This document shows positions 9,331-17,505 of a DNA stretch of 64,000 nt, piece after piece; position 1 is the first letter of the stretch, and each line of letters opens with the position of its first letter. The stretch is from Mycolicibacter arupensis (lineage in GTDB: Bacteria > Actinomycetota > Actinomycetes > Mycobacteriales > Mycobacteriaceae): positions 124,001 through 188,000 of the forward strand of contig NZ_MVHH01000002.1 of assembly GCF_002086515.1 (NCBI RefSeq). Reading direction: 5' to 3'. Position numbers and translations under genes: made by a program. The notes beneath the pieces were generated by a model that had not been told where the DNA came from, made no database searches, and was given only the letters and a program-made list of their open reading frames with translations.

Positions 9331-10134
9331 TCAGCGGTATCCCCCGTCGCGCAGGCCGGCTTCCTCTTCGAACCTGTTGGTGCCGCCCAGGACTCGTGAT
9401 CGGGCCTCTTCGGCGAGGTAGCGCCCCGGCATCCGCATCGGCCCCAGGGCAGCCCACTGCTGGGCGTGGATCTCCTCGTGGTGCAGCAGGCTGTCCAGGT
9501 CCGGTCCGCCGTGGCCGAGGCGGCCGGATTCGATGATCTCGCGCAGGCCGCGGGCCGGTTCGGCGATGCCTCGGGTGTTCACCAGGAACAGATCGCCCCA
9601 CATGGTGCCGCCGCGATGGCTGAACGATCCGTGCACGCGGTTGCCGCCCAGCACCATCAACAACCCGTTCGGGGTCGTGGCCACCGCACCCCCGGTGTTT
9701 CTGATCGCCGGGACCGCCGCGTAGCTCCAGCGATTCGCGCGCTGACGTGCCCTGATGCGCAGAACCTCAGCTCCTGTGTAGGGCGTCTCGGGAAAGTCGG
9801 TTCGGGTGCCGGACCGTCCGTAGCCGGTGCCCGCATTGAGGATGTAGGTCAGCAGCACCGCCTGGCGCGCTACATCGGCCCCAACTGTCCGTGGCATGAC
9901 GAAATAGCTCTTGCCGCCAGGATCGGTGATCTGCTCCATGACATCCAACTGCCGGAAGCTGTCACGCGTGATGCATTGCGCGCGAACGATATCTGCTACC
10001 GCGCGCGGACCGGCACCACACCGGTCGATGTTGGCCAGCCAGGACTTATGTGCCGGCGACGCCGACGCCCCGAGGTCTGCGGAAGCGGCTGTACGGTCCG
10101 CCTGCCGATCCGGGCCGCTCATAGTCGCGAGCAC
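9331..10134 (-). CDS. Hypothetical protein with HEEIH metallopeptidase-like motif
   Basis: I do not recognise a named family. The 267 aa product (GTG 10134, or ATG 10122) has a conserved-looking C-terminal third: TMWGDLFLVNTRG, then LLHHEEIHAQQWAALGP, then NRFEEEAGLRDGGYR. HEEIH fits the HExxH zinc-binding pattern, and the H-x-x-Q-W-x-x-x-G-P context plus a later acidic NxxExxA helix resembles the short metalloprotease-like domains appended to polymorphic toxins and eCIS-core (DUF4157-like) proteins. No signal peptide or membrane helix is visible. It is convergent with pepN and has no operon partner. Catalysis is a hypothesis. Confidence 0.75.
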   Translation of the reverse strand: MLATMSGPDRQADRTAASADLGASASPAHKSWLANIDRCGAGPRAVADIVRAQCITRDSFRQLDVMEQITDPGGKSYFVMPRTVGADVARQAVLLTYILNAGTGYGRSGTRTDFPETPYTGAEVLRIRARQRANRWSYAAVPAIRNTGGAVATTPNGLLMVLGGNRVHGSFSHRGGTMWGDLFLVNTRGIAEPARGLREIIESGRLGHGGPDLDSLLHHEEIHAQQWAALGPMRMPGRYLAEEARSRVLGGTNRFEEEAGLRDGGYR

Positions 10135-10161
10135 CTGATCGTCCGGCGGTACAACCAGCGG

Positions 10162-10629
10162 TTAGGCCGGGGTGACGCCGACGCTGATGATCTGCACCGC
10201 ACTGACCAGGCCATCGATCAGTTTGCCTTCGCGGAAGGCCGCCGCAGCGGCGGCGACGCCCTGGGGCGCGGCTGCCGGTGCGATGCGGTTCGCCACGCCG
10301 GCTCCGTAGGCCACCTCGATGGCCTTCTGATCCGGCGACACCGCGATGAGCACCGCGTCGTTGGGGGTGGGCACCTTCGCCAGAATCTCGCGGGCCCGGG
10401 CGGCGGTGTCCGCACCCAGGTCGCCGATGTAGGTGGCAAAACGCGCCCCAGTCGCCCGCGAGGCGTAAGTCAGTGCGTCATCGAGGGCTGCCAGTTCCTT
10501 GACCGGGAACGGGTAGTGCAACGAGACCTCACCGGGCTCGGTTACCCCGGAGACCCGACCGCTGTTGGTGATCACCGAGCCGTACGGCAGATCGGCCGGA
10601 TCGATCGTCACGACGTCACCAGTTGCCAC
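10162..10629 (-). CDS. DUF5130 (TPM-domain-like) protein, Rv2468c type
   Basis: About 155 aa. It contains [32 protein letters not shown] and a [17 protein letters not shown] strand, resembling the TPM fold of actinobacterial DUF5130 proteins, whose role is unknown. The true start is uncertain. GTG 10629 follows GGGGTGGAG and overlaps the end of the upstream small membrane gene by 14 bases; the frame is open further back to 10761 but would run through that gene. The C-terminus is hydrophobic ([12 protein letters not shown]). The pair matches the M. tuberculosis Rv2468A-Rv2468c arrangement. Confidence 0.75.
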   Translation of the reverse strand: MATGDVVTIDPADLPYGSVITNSGRVSGVTEPGEVSLHYPFPVKELAALDDALTYASRATGARFATYIGDLGADTAARAREILAKVPTPNDAVLIAVSPDQKAIEVAYGAGVANRIAPAAAPQGVAAAAAAFREGKLIDGLVSAVQIISVGVTPA

Positions 10630-10855
10630 TGGCTCCACCCCCCACGCTGAACTCGGAATTGCCGTGGCCATGGCCATGTCCGCCGCCGATGGCTTCGCCG
10701 GTCGCCGCCCAGAGGATCGGCGGGTGTGTCCACCGATCGGACATCTGGTACGTGGCGGCACGCGGGCCCTTTTGCGTCAGGGTCCGGGCGGCCAGCAGCG
10801 CGAACATTGCCACCGGGATGCCGATGAAGATGCCGAGGGTTTCCAACAGGCTCAC
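10616..10855 (-). CDS. Small membrane protein with Gly-His tail, Rv2468A type
   Basis: A 79 aa protein starting at GTG 10855 ([26 protein letters not shown]). It has one N-terminal transmembrane helix and a C-terminal Gly/His segment [18 protein letters not shown]. The alternating Gly-His run could bind a metal, which is inference only. The start is chosen because the hydrophobic helix begins here; the longer frame back to 11023 is Arg-rich and unconserved in style. It overlaps the DUF5130 gene and is divergent from the MOSC operon. Confidence 0.65.
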   Translation of the reverse strand: MSLLETLGIFIGIPVAMFALLAARTLTQKGPRAATYQMSDRWTHPPILWAATGEAIGGGHGHGHGNSEFSVGGGASGNW

Positions 10856-10994
10856 GCCGTAGACGGTATCCCACGGCCGTTCACGCGGTGCGAGAACCCG
10901 GCCCCATACTCCCCTCGGGCGGCCGCTTGCGCGCCGTGAACGGCCGTCGTTAGGGTGACGCCATACCTTCGCACTGGCAGTCAGCGTGAGGAAG

Positions 10995-11010
10995 GGCTGC
11001 CTTGGCAGCC
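10995..11010. promoter_or_regulatory. Palindrome in the divergent MOSC/Rv2468A control region
   Basis: GGCTGCC (10995-11001) and GGCAGCC (11004-11010) are perfect inverted arms with a TT spacer. The site lies about 120 bases upstream of the MOSC start, in the 276-base region between divergent genes. It may be an operator; no cognate regulator is adjacent. I see nothing else clear in this region. Confidence 0.35.
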
Positions 11011-11131
11011 ATACGGGGCCCACGGGTCTCGTATCAGCACCAACCGCCCGTCGCCGTCGCGCGACGTCGCCCCGTCTCCTCCGGCAGCTGGGCGCGTCGA
11101 GCTGCGGCCGGGTCCTGCCAGTGGGAGTTCG

Positions 11132-12061
11132 ATGATCGACGTCTCAGCAAACGATGGCGTGGTCGGCCGCATCCAGACCATCTTCCGGTTCCCGATCAAA
11201 TCCGTGGGCGGACACACGCTCAACGAGACCTACATCGACACGCACGGCGCGGTGGGCGATCACCGCTACGCGTTCATCGATATCGAGACCGGGCACCTGT
11301 GTAACGCGAAGAATCCGCGCAAGTTCGGAGCCATGCTGGCTTGCCGCGCCCGCTACCTCGACGAGCCGCAGCCGGGCCAGGAACTGCCGACGCTCGAAGT
11401 CGTCTTCCCCGATGGCAGCGCGCATCGCAACCTCGGCAATGATCTCGACGCCGCGATGTCGGCATACCTCGGACGACCCGTACGCCTGGCCGACACCGTG
11501 CCTGCCGACGCGGCCACCGAATTGGTCTGGGAGGCCACCACCGGGCTGCCCAAGGCTGGTGTCTACAGCCACACGACCACGAATGCCGATGGCGACGAGG
11601 TCTTGACCTACGGCCCACTCCAGGCCCACCGGTTCTTCGACCTGACACCGCTGCACTTCATCACCACCGCGACGATCGCCCACCTCCGCGGGCTGGAGCC
11701 CGGGGCGAATTTCAACCCTCGCCGCTACCGGCCGACCATGGTCATCGACACACCTGCTGCCGGCCTCGTTGAAGACTCCTGGCTTGGCGGACGGCTCCGC
11801 ATCGGCAGCGACTGCAAGGCCAGCGTCGACATGTGGACGCCGCGATGCGTGATGTCCACGCTGGCGCACGGCAAGGACGTGCCCCTGGACCGGGCAACCC
11901 TGCGCACGATCGCCAAACACAACAGCAAGGCCATCCCCGATCTGGGCCGGTTGGCGTGTGCCGGGGTCTACGCCAACGTCCTTGCGACCGGCCTGGTCCG
12001 GGTCGGCGACTCCGTCCGGTACGAACCCGAACCCAACCCAGCAGAGGAGAACACCGCATGA
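11132..12061 (+). CDS. MOSC-domain protein
   Basis: The 309 aa protein has an N-terminal MOSC_N beta-barrel (FRFPIKSVGGHTLNETYID, GDHRYAFID) and a C-terminal MOSC domain with the conserved cysteine in DMWTPRCVMSTLAHG. MOSC proteins bind or sulfurate molybdenum cofactor; relatives such as mARC and YcbX reduce N-hydroxylated compounds. ATG 11132 follows GGGAG at 11122-11126; the open frame back to 10955 crosses the control region. The stop overlaps the next start by four bases (ATGA), placing it first in a tight operon with RidA-like and nitrilase genes. That operon is not in the corresponding M. tuberculosis position. Confidence 0.88.
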   Translation: MIDVSANDGVVGRIQTIFRFPIKSVGGHTLNETYIDTHGAVGDHRYAFIDIETGHLCNAKNPRKFGAMLACRARYLDEPQPGQELPTLEVVFPDGSAHRNLGNDLDAAMSAYLGRPVRLADTVPADAATELVWEATTGLPKAGVYSHTTTNADGDEVLTYGPLQAHRFFDLTPLHFITTATIAHLRGLEPGANFNPRRYRPTMVIDTPAAGLVEDSWLGGRLRIGSDCKASVDMWTPRCVMSTLAHGKDVPLDRATLRTIAKHNSKAIPDLGRLACAGVYANVLATGLVRVGDSVRYEPEPNPAEENTA

Positions 12062-12474
12062 TCGAGCGCCTCAACCCCGATGTCGGCAACCTGCCCTCGT
12101 CGCTGTTGGACAGCCTGGGAATCTCCCAGCTCGTGATCGCCCAGGGGATGGTCCATTGGTCCGGAATCATTGCCGCAGAATCTGATGACCAAGGCTTCCG
12201 CGTGCCCAGCACTGACATGGCCGGCCAGCTGACCTTGATCCTGGACAAGCTCGACGCCATGCTGGCCAGCGTGGGTTCGGACCGGACGCGCATCGTCGCC
12301 ATGACCATCTACAGCACCGCCATCGACGATCTGTCCATGGCGCTGGCCGAGATCTACGCTCCGTGGGTCGGTGAGCATCGGCCGGCGCTGACGTCGATCG
12401 GCGTCACGCGGCTCGGCCTGCCCCAGGCATTGCTCGAAGTTCAGGGTTGCGCCCTGGTCCCGGAGCAGCCATGA
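12058..12474 (+). CDS. RidA/YjgF-family protein, atypical
   Basis: 138 aa, the length and layout of the RidA (YjgF/YER057c) family, whose typical members hydrolyse reactive enamines/imines. Visible blocks include LVIAQGMVHWSGIIA, MAGQLTLILDKLDAMLASVGSD and the C-terminal strand QALLEVQGCALV. The Arg that deaminating members carry in the P-A-R-T segment appears to read PALTSIGV here, so this may be a non-deaminating Rid subgroup or have another role. It is coupled by ATGA overlaps to both the MOSC gene before it and the nitrilase after it, so the three are probably made in fixed ratio. Confidence 0.85.
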   Translation: MIERLNPDVGNLPSSLLDSLGISQLVIAQGMVHWSGIIAAESDDQGFRVPSTDMAGQLTLILDKLDAMLASVGSDRTRIVAMTIYSTAIDDLSMALAEIYAPWVGEHRPALTSIGVTRLGLPQALLEVQGCALVPEQP

Positions 12475-13397
12475 CGGTGGTTCTTGCCGCAGCCATCCAG
12501 TTGGGGGCCACCCTCGGCGACGTTCGCGCCAACCTGGCCGCGTGCGAACGCCTCGCCGACGAGGCGGGCCGAGCCGGCGCACGCCTGATCGCGCTGCCGG
12601 AGTTCTTCAGCACCGGAATCGGCTTCGAGCCGGCACTGGCCACCGCCGCGCTGCCACCGGACGGCGTGGCCACCACGCTGTTGACCACTCTGGCGCGCCG
12701 GCACCAGGCAGTGGTCGGCGGTTCATTCCTGTGCCGCGATCTGGACGGCCACGTGCGCAACGCCTATCTGCTGGCCGACCCCGGCGGCGTGGTGGGTCGG
12801 CACGACAAGGATCTTCCGACGATGTGGGAGAACGCGCTCTACACCGGCGGACACGACGACGGTGTGATCGCAGCGGGCGATCACACCGTCGGCGCGGCGG
12901 TCTGCTGGGAACTGATGCGCACCCAGACCGTGCGACGCCTGCGCGGCCGGGTGGATGTGGCGATGACCGGATCAGGCTGGTGGTCGATCCCCCGGTGGCG
13001 GCCGCATCGCCTCTTCGATCGACTGGAACGCCGCAACGCCGCCACCGCCAGGGGCGCGGCGGCATCGTTCGCCCGCTATATCGGCGCGCCGGTGGTGCAT
13101 GCCGCCCACGCCGGCACCTTGGACTGCGCGATGCCCTGGCTACCCATGCGGTACCGCGGGCACTTCGAAGGGTCCGCTCTGATCGCGGCCGCCGACGGCA
13201 CCGTGATCGCAGAACGGCATTCCTCGGCCGGCGAGGGGGTGGTGCTGGGCGAGATCACTCTGCAGCGCGGATCCGCCCTGCCCGCACCGCGCGGCTTCTG
13301 GCTGCACCCCCGCGGAGCCCTGCCCGCCGCGGTGTGGCACTACCAGCGCTGGCACGGACGGCGCTGGTATCGGCGTAATACCCTGCAGAACACCTAG
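12471..13397 (+). CDS. Nitrilase/carbon-nitrogen hydrolase family protein
   Basis: Hydrolyses a carbon-nitrogen bond (amide, nitrile or carbamoyl). The 308 aa protein carries the full triad of the nitrilase superfamily: Glu in LIALPEFFSTG, Lys in VGRHDKDLPTMWEN and Cys in GAAVCWELMRT. The C-terminal part is unusually rich in Trp/Arg/His (WHYQRWHGRRWYRRN). ATG 12471 overlaps the RidA stop (ATGA). The substrate cannot be read from the sequence. The operon partners suggest the product or substrate of an N-hydroxy or imine-forming step. Confidence 0.9.
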   Translation: MTVVLAAAIQLGATLGDVRANLAACERLADEAGRAGARLIALPEFFSTGIGFEPALATAALPPDGVATTLLTTLARRHQAVVGGSFLCRDLDGHVRNAYLLADPGGVVGRHDKDLPTMWENALYTGGHDDGVIAAGDHTVGAAVCWELMRTQTVRRLRGRVDVAMTGSGWWSIPRWRPHRLFDRLERRNAATARGAAASFARYIGAPVVHAAHAGTLDCAMPWLPMRYRGHFEGSALIAAADGTVIAERHSSAGEGVVLGEITLQRGSALPAPRGFWLHPRGALPAAVWHYQRWHGRRWYRRNTLQNT

Positions 13398-13411
13398 AAG
13401 GAGGCATCGTC

Positions 13412-13867
13412 GTGGAGTGGACCGGGAGTGTGCTGGGCACCGACACGTTGGCAACCCTTATGGCGGCGGGCCTGATATTTCTGCTCGCACTGGGGCTGGG
13501 GGTGTGGAAATACCGCCAGATGGCCACCCGCCCGGAGCGGTGCGCGCACCCCTACGTCGACATCGCCCACCGCGCTGCCCTGCTGTATTCCTTCGCCACC
13601 CTGCTGGCCGCGGTCTTCGTCGAGCTGAGCGCCTGGCCGACCTGGGTGAACATGACCGCCGCGGCGGTGCTGGTGTTCTACTTCGTGGCCGCCATCGCCA
13701 GCTACATCGTGCACGGCGCCCGGCAGGACACCACCAACCAGTTCGAGCATCCCGGTGCGTCTCTGCACGTCGCGATGGTGCTGCTGATCGCCGGCGAGAT
13801 GGGCGGCTTCGGGGTCCTGCTGGCCGGCTTCGTCGCCGGCTGGCTGGAGCGGGGGCAGCCGCTTTAG
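13412..13867 (+). CDS. Four-helix integral membrane protein, unknown function
   Basis: 151 aa from GTG 13412, with an excellent ribosome site AAGGAGG (13398-13404) seven bases upstream. Four hydrophobic helices are visible: LATLMAAGLIFLLALGLGVW, ALLYSFATLLAAVFV, MTAAAVLVFYFVAAIASYIV and HVAMVLLIAGEMGGFGVLLAG. A charged loop RQDTTNQFEHPG links helices 3 and 4. It follows the nitrilase by 14 bases and is likely the last gene of that operon. Its 3' end overlaps the convergent HNH gene by four bases. I do not recognise a family. Confidence 0.75.
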   Translation: MEWTGSVLGTDTLATLMAAGLIFLLALGLGVWKYRQMATRPERCAHPYVDIAHRAALLYSFATLLAAVFVELSAWPTWVNMTAAAVLVFYFVAAIASYIVHGARQDTTNQFEHPGASLHVAMVLLIAGEMGGFGVLLAGFVAGWLERGQPL

Positions 13868-14577
13868 GCGGCTCCCTCCCCCAGATAGCGCATCCACACC
13901 GGATCGAGGTCGTTGATCACCGCCAGCAGCCGCCAGTGTTGCCCCTTGGGCGAGGTGGGCACCAACCGCAGGGTCCAGCCGATCTCGGTGAGCAGTCGGT
14001 CGGCCTTGCGATGGTTGCAGGTCGAGCAGGCCGCCACACAGTTCTCCCAGGTGTGGTCGCCGCCACGGCTGCGCGGGACCACGTGGTCGACGGTGTCGGC
14101 CTTGCCGCCGCAGTAGGCGCAGCTGTGCTGGTCACGGTGCATGAGCGCGGCGCGGGTCAACGGGATCCGCGCCCGGTAGGGCACCCGAACATAGGTCCGC
14201 AGCCGGATCACCGAGGGCACCGGAACCGACCGGGTCGCCGAGTGGATCACCGGGCCGGCCGGATCGTCGTGCACCATGTCGGCCTTGCCGCAGATCAGCA
14301 TGACCACGGCTCGCCGCAGCGGAAGTGCGGTCAACGGCTCGAAGGTGGAGTTCAGCAGCAGAACCCGCCGATGGGTCCAGAGGGACGCGGCGGCATTACC
14401 GGTTCCGGAGCCGGTCGCCGATCCAGCGGCGGCGACCGAGTGCAGGCATGGAGCGCTGGCAAGCCCGCTCAGGCTCGCCGGTGGGGCACCGGGGGTGCGG
14501 TGGCCCCGACGTTTCATATCCGGTCTTGAAGCCGGTTGAGTTGTCGCACCATTGACCTCCGCCGAACAGTTCACCAT
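13864..14577 (-). CDS. HNH endonuclease-domain protein (Rv2469c type)
   Basis: 237 aa with a C-terminal HNH nuclease module: [21 protein letters not shown] then [16 protein letters not shown]. This gives two CxxC zinc knuckles, the DH general base and the N/H pair intact. An N-terminal region contains [31 protein letters not shown], typical of actinobacterial HNH proteins near glbO. The start is uncertain: GTG 14577 gives the full frame and ATG 14517 ([10 protein letters not shown]) is a good alternative. It is divergent from glbO. The DNA target is unknown. Confidence 0.88.
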   Translation of the reverse strand: MVNCSAEVNGATTQPASRPDMKRRGHRTPGAPPASLSGLASAPCLHSVAAAGSATGSGTGNAAASLWTHRRVLLLNSTFEPLTALPLRRAVVMLICGKADMVHDDPAGPVIHSATRSVPVPSVIRLRTYVRVPYRARIPLTRAALMHRDQHSCAYCGGKADTVDHVVPRSRGGDHTWENCVAACSTCNHRKADRLLTEIGWTLRLVPTSPKGQHWRLLAVINDLDPVWMRYLGEGAA

Positions 14578-14652
14578 GATTCGGCGCTGGTCGCACGCCT
14601 ATTTGCTGTGTGTTCACCGGGCGGGCCCGGCGATGCCCCACAATGGTGGACG

Positions 14653-15051
14653 ATGCAGCCGGTAGAAGAACCCTCGTTTTATGACGCCGTCGGCGGTGCG
14701 CAGACTTTTCACGCCATCGTCTCGCGCTTTTATCAACTGGTCGCCCAGGATCCGATCCTGCGGCCGATGTACCCCGCCGATGACATGGAAGGCGCCGAAG
14801 AGCGCTTGCGCATGTTCCTCGAGCAGTACTGGGGCGGTCCGCGCACCTACACCGAGCTCCGCGGGCATCCGCGACTGCGCATGCGCCATATCCCGTACCG
14901 GATCGGTCCCCTGCAGCGTGACGCCTGGCTGCGTTGCATGGTGACCGCCGTCGACGAGGTCGACCGTGACACCCTCGACGATGCCCACCGTGGCGAGCTA
15001 CTGCGCTACCTGCAGACGGCGGCCGACTTCATGGTCAACGCGCCGATCTGA
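14653..15051 (+). CDS. glbO: Group II truncated haemoglobin O
   Basis: Haem protein of the trHbO group that binds O2 and NO. The 132 aa sequence keeps the group II features: [21 protein letters not shown] (B10 Tyr), the CD1 Tyr in [37 protein letters not shown] (proximal His F8) and Trp G8 in [11 protein letters not shown] 14653 is chosen by family length (128-135 aa). The stop TGA overlaps the aglA ATG by one base (TGATG), so the two are co-translated, as in M. tuberculosis. Confidence 0.96.
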   Translation: MQPVEEPSFYDAVGGAQTFHAIVSRFYQLVAQDPILRPMYPADDMEGAEERLRMFLEQYWGGPRTYTELRGHPRLRMRHIPYRIGPLQRDAWLRCMVTAVDEVDRDTLDDAHRGELLRYLQTAADFMVNAPI

Positions 15052-16628
15052 TGACCGTCGACGACCGCCCCGACCACGCCCCGTGGTGGGCAGACAGTGC
15101 GTTTTACCAGGTCTATCCCCGTTCGTTCGCCGACAACAACTCCGATGGGGTCGGCGATCTCGATGGAGTGACCGCCCACCTGGACTACCTGCAATGGCTG
15201 GGTGTCGATGCACTCTGGCTCAACCCGGTGATGGTCTCGCCGATGGCCGATCACGGCTACGACGTGGCCGACCCCCGTGACATCGATCCGCTCTTCGGCG
15301 ATCTGGCGGCACTGGACCGACTGGTGGCCGCCGCGCACGAGCGCGGGATCAGGCTGACCATGGATCTGGTCCCGAACCACACCAGTTCGGCGCATCCGTG
15401 GTTCGTCGAGGCGTTGGCCGCCGAACCGGGCAGCCCCGCCCGCGACCGCTATTTCTTCCGCGACGGCCGCGGCCCCAACGGTCAGCTGCCCCCCAACAAC
15501 TGGGTATCGATCTTCGGCGGGCCGGCCTGGACGAGAGTCGTCGAACCCGGTGGTCCGGGTCAGTGGTATCTGCATCTGTTCGATGTGTCACAGCCCGACC
15601 TGAACTGGGACAATCCGGAGGTCTTCGCCGATTTCGAGCGGACCCTCCGGTTCTGGCTGGATCGCGGCGTGGACGGTTTCCGTATTGACGTGTCGCACGG
15701 GATGGCCAAGCCGCCGGGCCTGCCGGACATGCCGGTCACCGATGTGAAGCTGCTGGCCCATCAGGACGACGATCCCCGGTTCAATAGGCCGGGCGTCCAC
15801 GCGATTCATCGAGCGATTCGCCGAGTCATCGACGACTATCCCGACGCGGTGAGCGTCGGGGAGGTGTGGGTGCACGACAACGCCGCGTTCGCCGAGTATC
15901 TGCGGCCCGACGAGCTGCACCTCGCCTTCAACTTTCGGCTGCTCCAGGCCGACTTCGATGCCGCGGAAGTTCGCAGTGCGATCGACAACTCGCTGGCCGC
16001 GGTCGCTTCGGTGGGCGCCAGTGCCACCTGGGCCTTGGAGAACCACGATGTCGAGCGGGCGGTCACCCGCTACGGCGGCGGGGCGGTCGGGTTGGACCGT
16101 GCCCATGCCATGGCCCTGGTGCTGTTGGCTCTGCCGGGCGCGGTGTTCGTCTACAACGGCCAGGAGCTGGGACTGCCCAACGTCGAGCTACCCGATTCAG
16201 CCCTTCAGGACCCGGTGTGGGAACGCTCTGGCCACACCGAGCGTGGGCGCGACGGCTGCCGAGTGCCGCTGCCGTGGTCGGGAGACACCCCGCCGTTCGG
16301 CTTCTCCGACAACCCGCACACCTGGCTGCCGATGCCGGCGGCATGGGCGGACCTGACTGTCGAGCGGCAACGCAGCGAGCCCGATTCAACCCTGTCGCTC
16401 TACCAGCGGGCGCTGGCCATCCGGCGGAGCCGAGAGGAGCTTTCGGGGCGCCGTGTCGATTGGCTGGAGACGCCGGCGGGCATGCTGGCGTTTCGGCGCG
16501 GTGGGCTGGTGTGTGTGCTCAACACCGGTGACAGCCCGGTAGACCTGCCGGAGGGCAGGCTGCTCTTGTCCAGCGCGCCGGTCGCCGGGGGCCTCCTGCC
16601 GCCCAACGCCGCGGCGTGGCTGGCCTGA
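15051..16628 (+). CDS. aglA: Glycoside hydrolase family 13 alpha-glucosidase
   Basis: Cytoplasmic alpha-glucosidase of the GH13 oligo-1,6-glucosidase type. The 525 aa barrel shows the catalytic regions in order: DLVPNHTSSAHPWF (region I), VDGFRIDVSHGM with nucleophile Asp (region II), SVGEVWVHD with acid/base Glu (region III) and ALENHDVERAV with the transition-state Asp (region IV). A short C-terminal beta domain follows (LVCVLNTGDSPVDLP). No signal peptide is seen. It is translationally coupled to glbO, an unexplained but conserved pairing in mycobacteria. Confidence 0.94.
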   Translation: MTVDDRPDHAPWWADSAFYQVYPRSFADNNSDGVGDLDGVTAHLDYLQWLGVDALWLNPVMVSPMADHGYDVADPRDIDPLFGDLAALDRLVAAAHERGIRLTMDLVPNHTSSAHPWFVEALAAEPGSPARDRYFFRDGRGPNGQLPPNNWVSIFGGPAWTRVVEPGGPGQWYLHLFDVSQPDLNWDNPEVFADFERTLRFWLDRGVDGFRIDVSHGMAKPPGLPDMPVTDVKLLAHQDDDPRFNRPGVHAIHRAIRRVIDDYPDAVSVGEVWVHDNAAFAEYLRPDELHLAFNFRLLQADFDAAEVRSAIDNSLAAVASVGASATWALENHDVERAVTRYGGGAVGLDRAHAMALVLLALPGAVFVYNGQELGLPNVELPDSALQDPVWERSGHTERGRDGCRVPLPWSGDTPPFGFSDNPHTWLPMPAAWADLTVERQRSEPDSTLSLYQRALAIRRSREELSGRRVDWLETPAGMLAFRRGGLVCVLNTGDSPVDLPEGRLLLSSAPVAGGLLPPNAAAWLA

Positions 16629-16641
16629 GCGACAGGTCCGC

Positions 16642-17484
16642 TCACCGGCGACCGCTTGTTGCGCCGGCGAATTCGGCGACCAAGTCCGCGAGCCGGTCCG
16701 GCTGATCGATCATCGAATAGGTGCGTGCGCCCTCGATGAGTTCGAATCGCGCATGGGGCAGGGTCCGAGCCAGCCGCTTGCCGTCCTCGGCGGGGAAGAA
16801 CAGATCGTCGGCTGACCAGGCGATGAGCGCCGGCTTGTCGAACGCGGGCAATCGCGCCCCGGCATCGAGGGAGGTCTGCTGGTTCAGCGATGCGGTCAGC
16901 AGGCGCAGATCCTCGGCAACGCCCGCGTCGCGCAGGGCGGGTTTGACCCACTGGCTCACCAGGTGATGAATGTCGCGGTGTGCCAGCTTCGCGTAGGCGT
17001 AGTGGCGAACCGCGCGCAACCGCATCGGTTGCAGCGCAACACGGAAGGTGACCGCGGTCTTCGCCGCCACGATGAACGGACGGATGATCGGCGGCGGGAA
17101 GTGCTCGAAGGCGTCGCAGCTGGTCAATACCAGCGCCCCCAGCCGGTCGGGATGGTTGACCGCGACCAGCTGACTGACCAGACCCCCGGTGTCATTGCCC
17201 ACCAGGACCACATCGCGGAGGTCGAGCGCCGCCATGAACGCGTCCACCATTGCGGCGATACCGGGCATGGTCCGGTCGGCGCCGGGCCGCAACGCCGTCG
17301 GGTGGGCACCGAGCGGCCAGTTCGGGGCGATGCAGCGCAGGTTGCGCGCCGCCAGGCGTTCGCTCACCGCACCCCACATGGATGCGCCCATCGCGTAGCC
17401 GTGGACGAACAGGACCGGGCGGCCATCGCGCGGGCCCGCGGTGTCGTAGTGAAGGGTTCCGGCGCCAATGTCGACGGTGGGCAT
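16642..17484 (-). CDS. Alpha/beta-hydrolase with Asp nucleophile elbow, apparent loss of catalytic His
   Basis: 280 aa alpha/beta-hydrolase. FVHGYAMGASMWGAV is the oxyanion-hole loop and VLVGNDTGGLVSQLVA is the nucleophile elbow with Asp, as in haloalkane dehalogenases and epoxide hydrolases. IAWSADDLFFPAEDG supplies the acid. At the usual catalytic His position (G-H before the final helix) the sequence reads EGARTYSMIDQPDRLADL, with no His, so activity may be altered. ATG 17484 (MPTVDIGAGTLHYD) is preferred; 17511 is a longer alternative. It is divergent from a TetR gene whose start is 21 bases away, so that regulator probably controls it. Confidence 0.85.
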   Translation of the reverse strand: MPTVDIGAGTLHYDTAGPRDGRPVLFVHGYAMGASMWGAVSERLAARNLRCIAPNWPLGAHPTALRPGADRTMPGIAAMVDAFMAALDLRDVVLVGNDTGGLVSQLVAVNHPDRLGALVLTSCDAFEHFPPPIIRPFIVAAKTAVTFRVALQPMRLRAVRHYAYAKLAHRDIHHLVSQWVKPALRDAGVAEDLRLLTASLNQQTSLDAGARLPAFDKPALIAWSADDLFFPAEDGKRLARTLPHARFELIEGARTYSMIDQPDRLADLVAEFAGATSGRR

Positions 17485-17505
17485 GGGGGCTCCTAACATA
17501 GTTAC

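Noticed and set aside
13417..14529. 370-codon plus-strand frame over the membrane protein and HNH genes
   Set aside because: Shadow frame; the membrane protein (13412) and the HNH gene (minus) explain the region.
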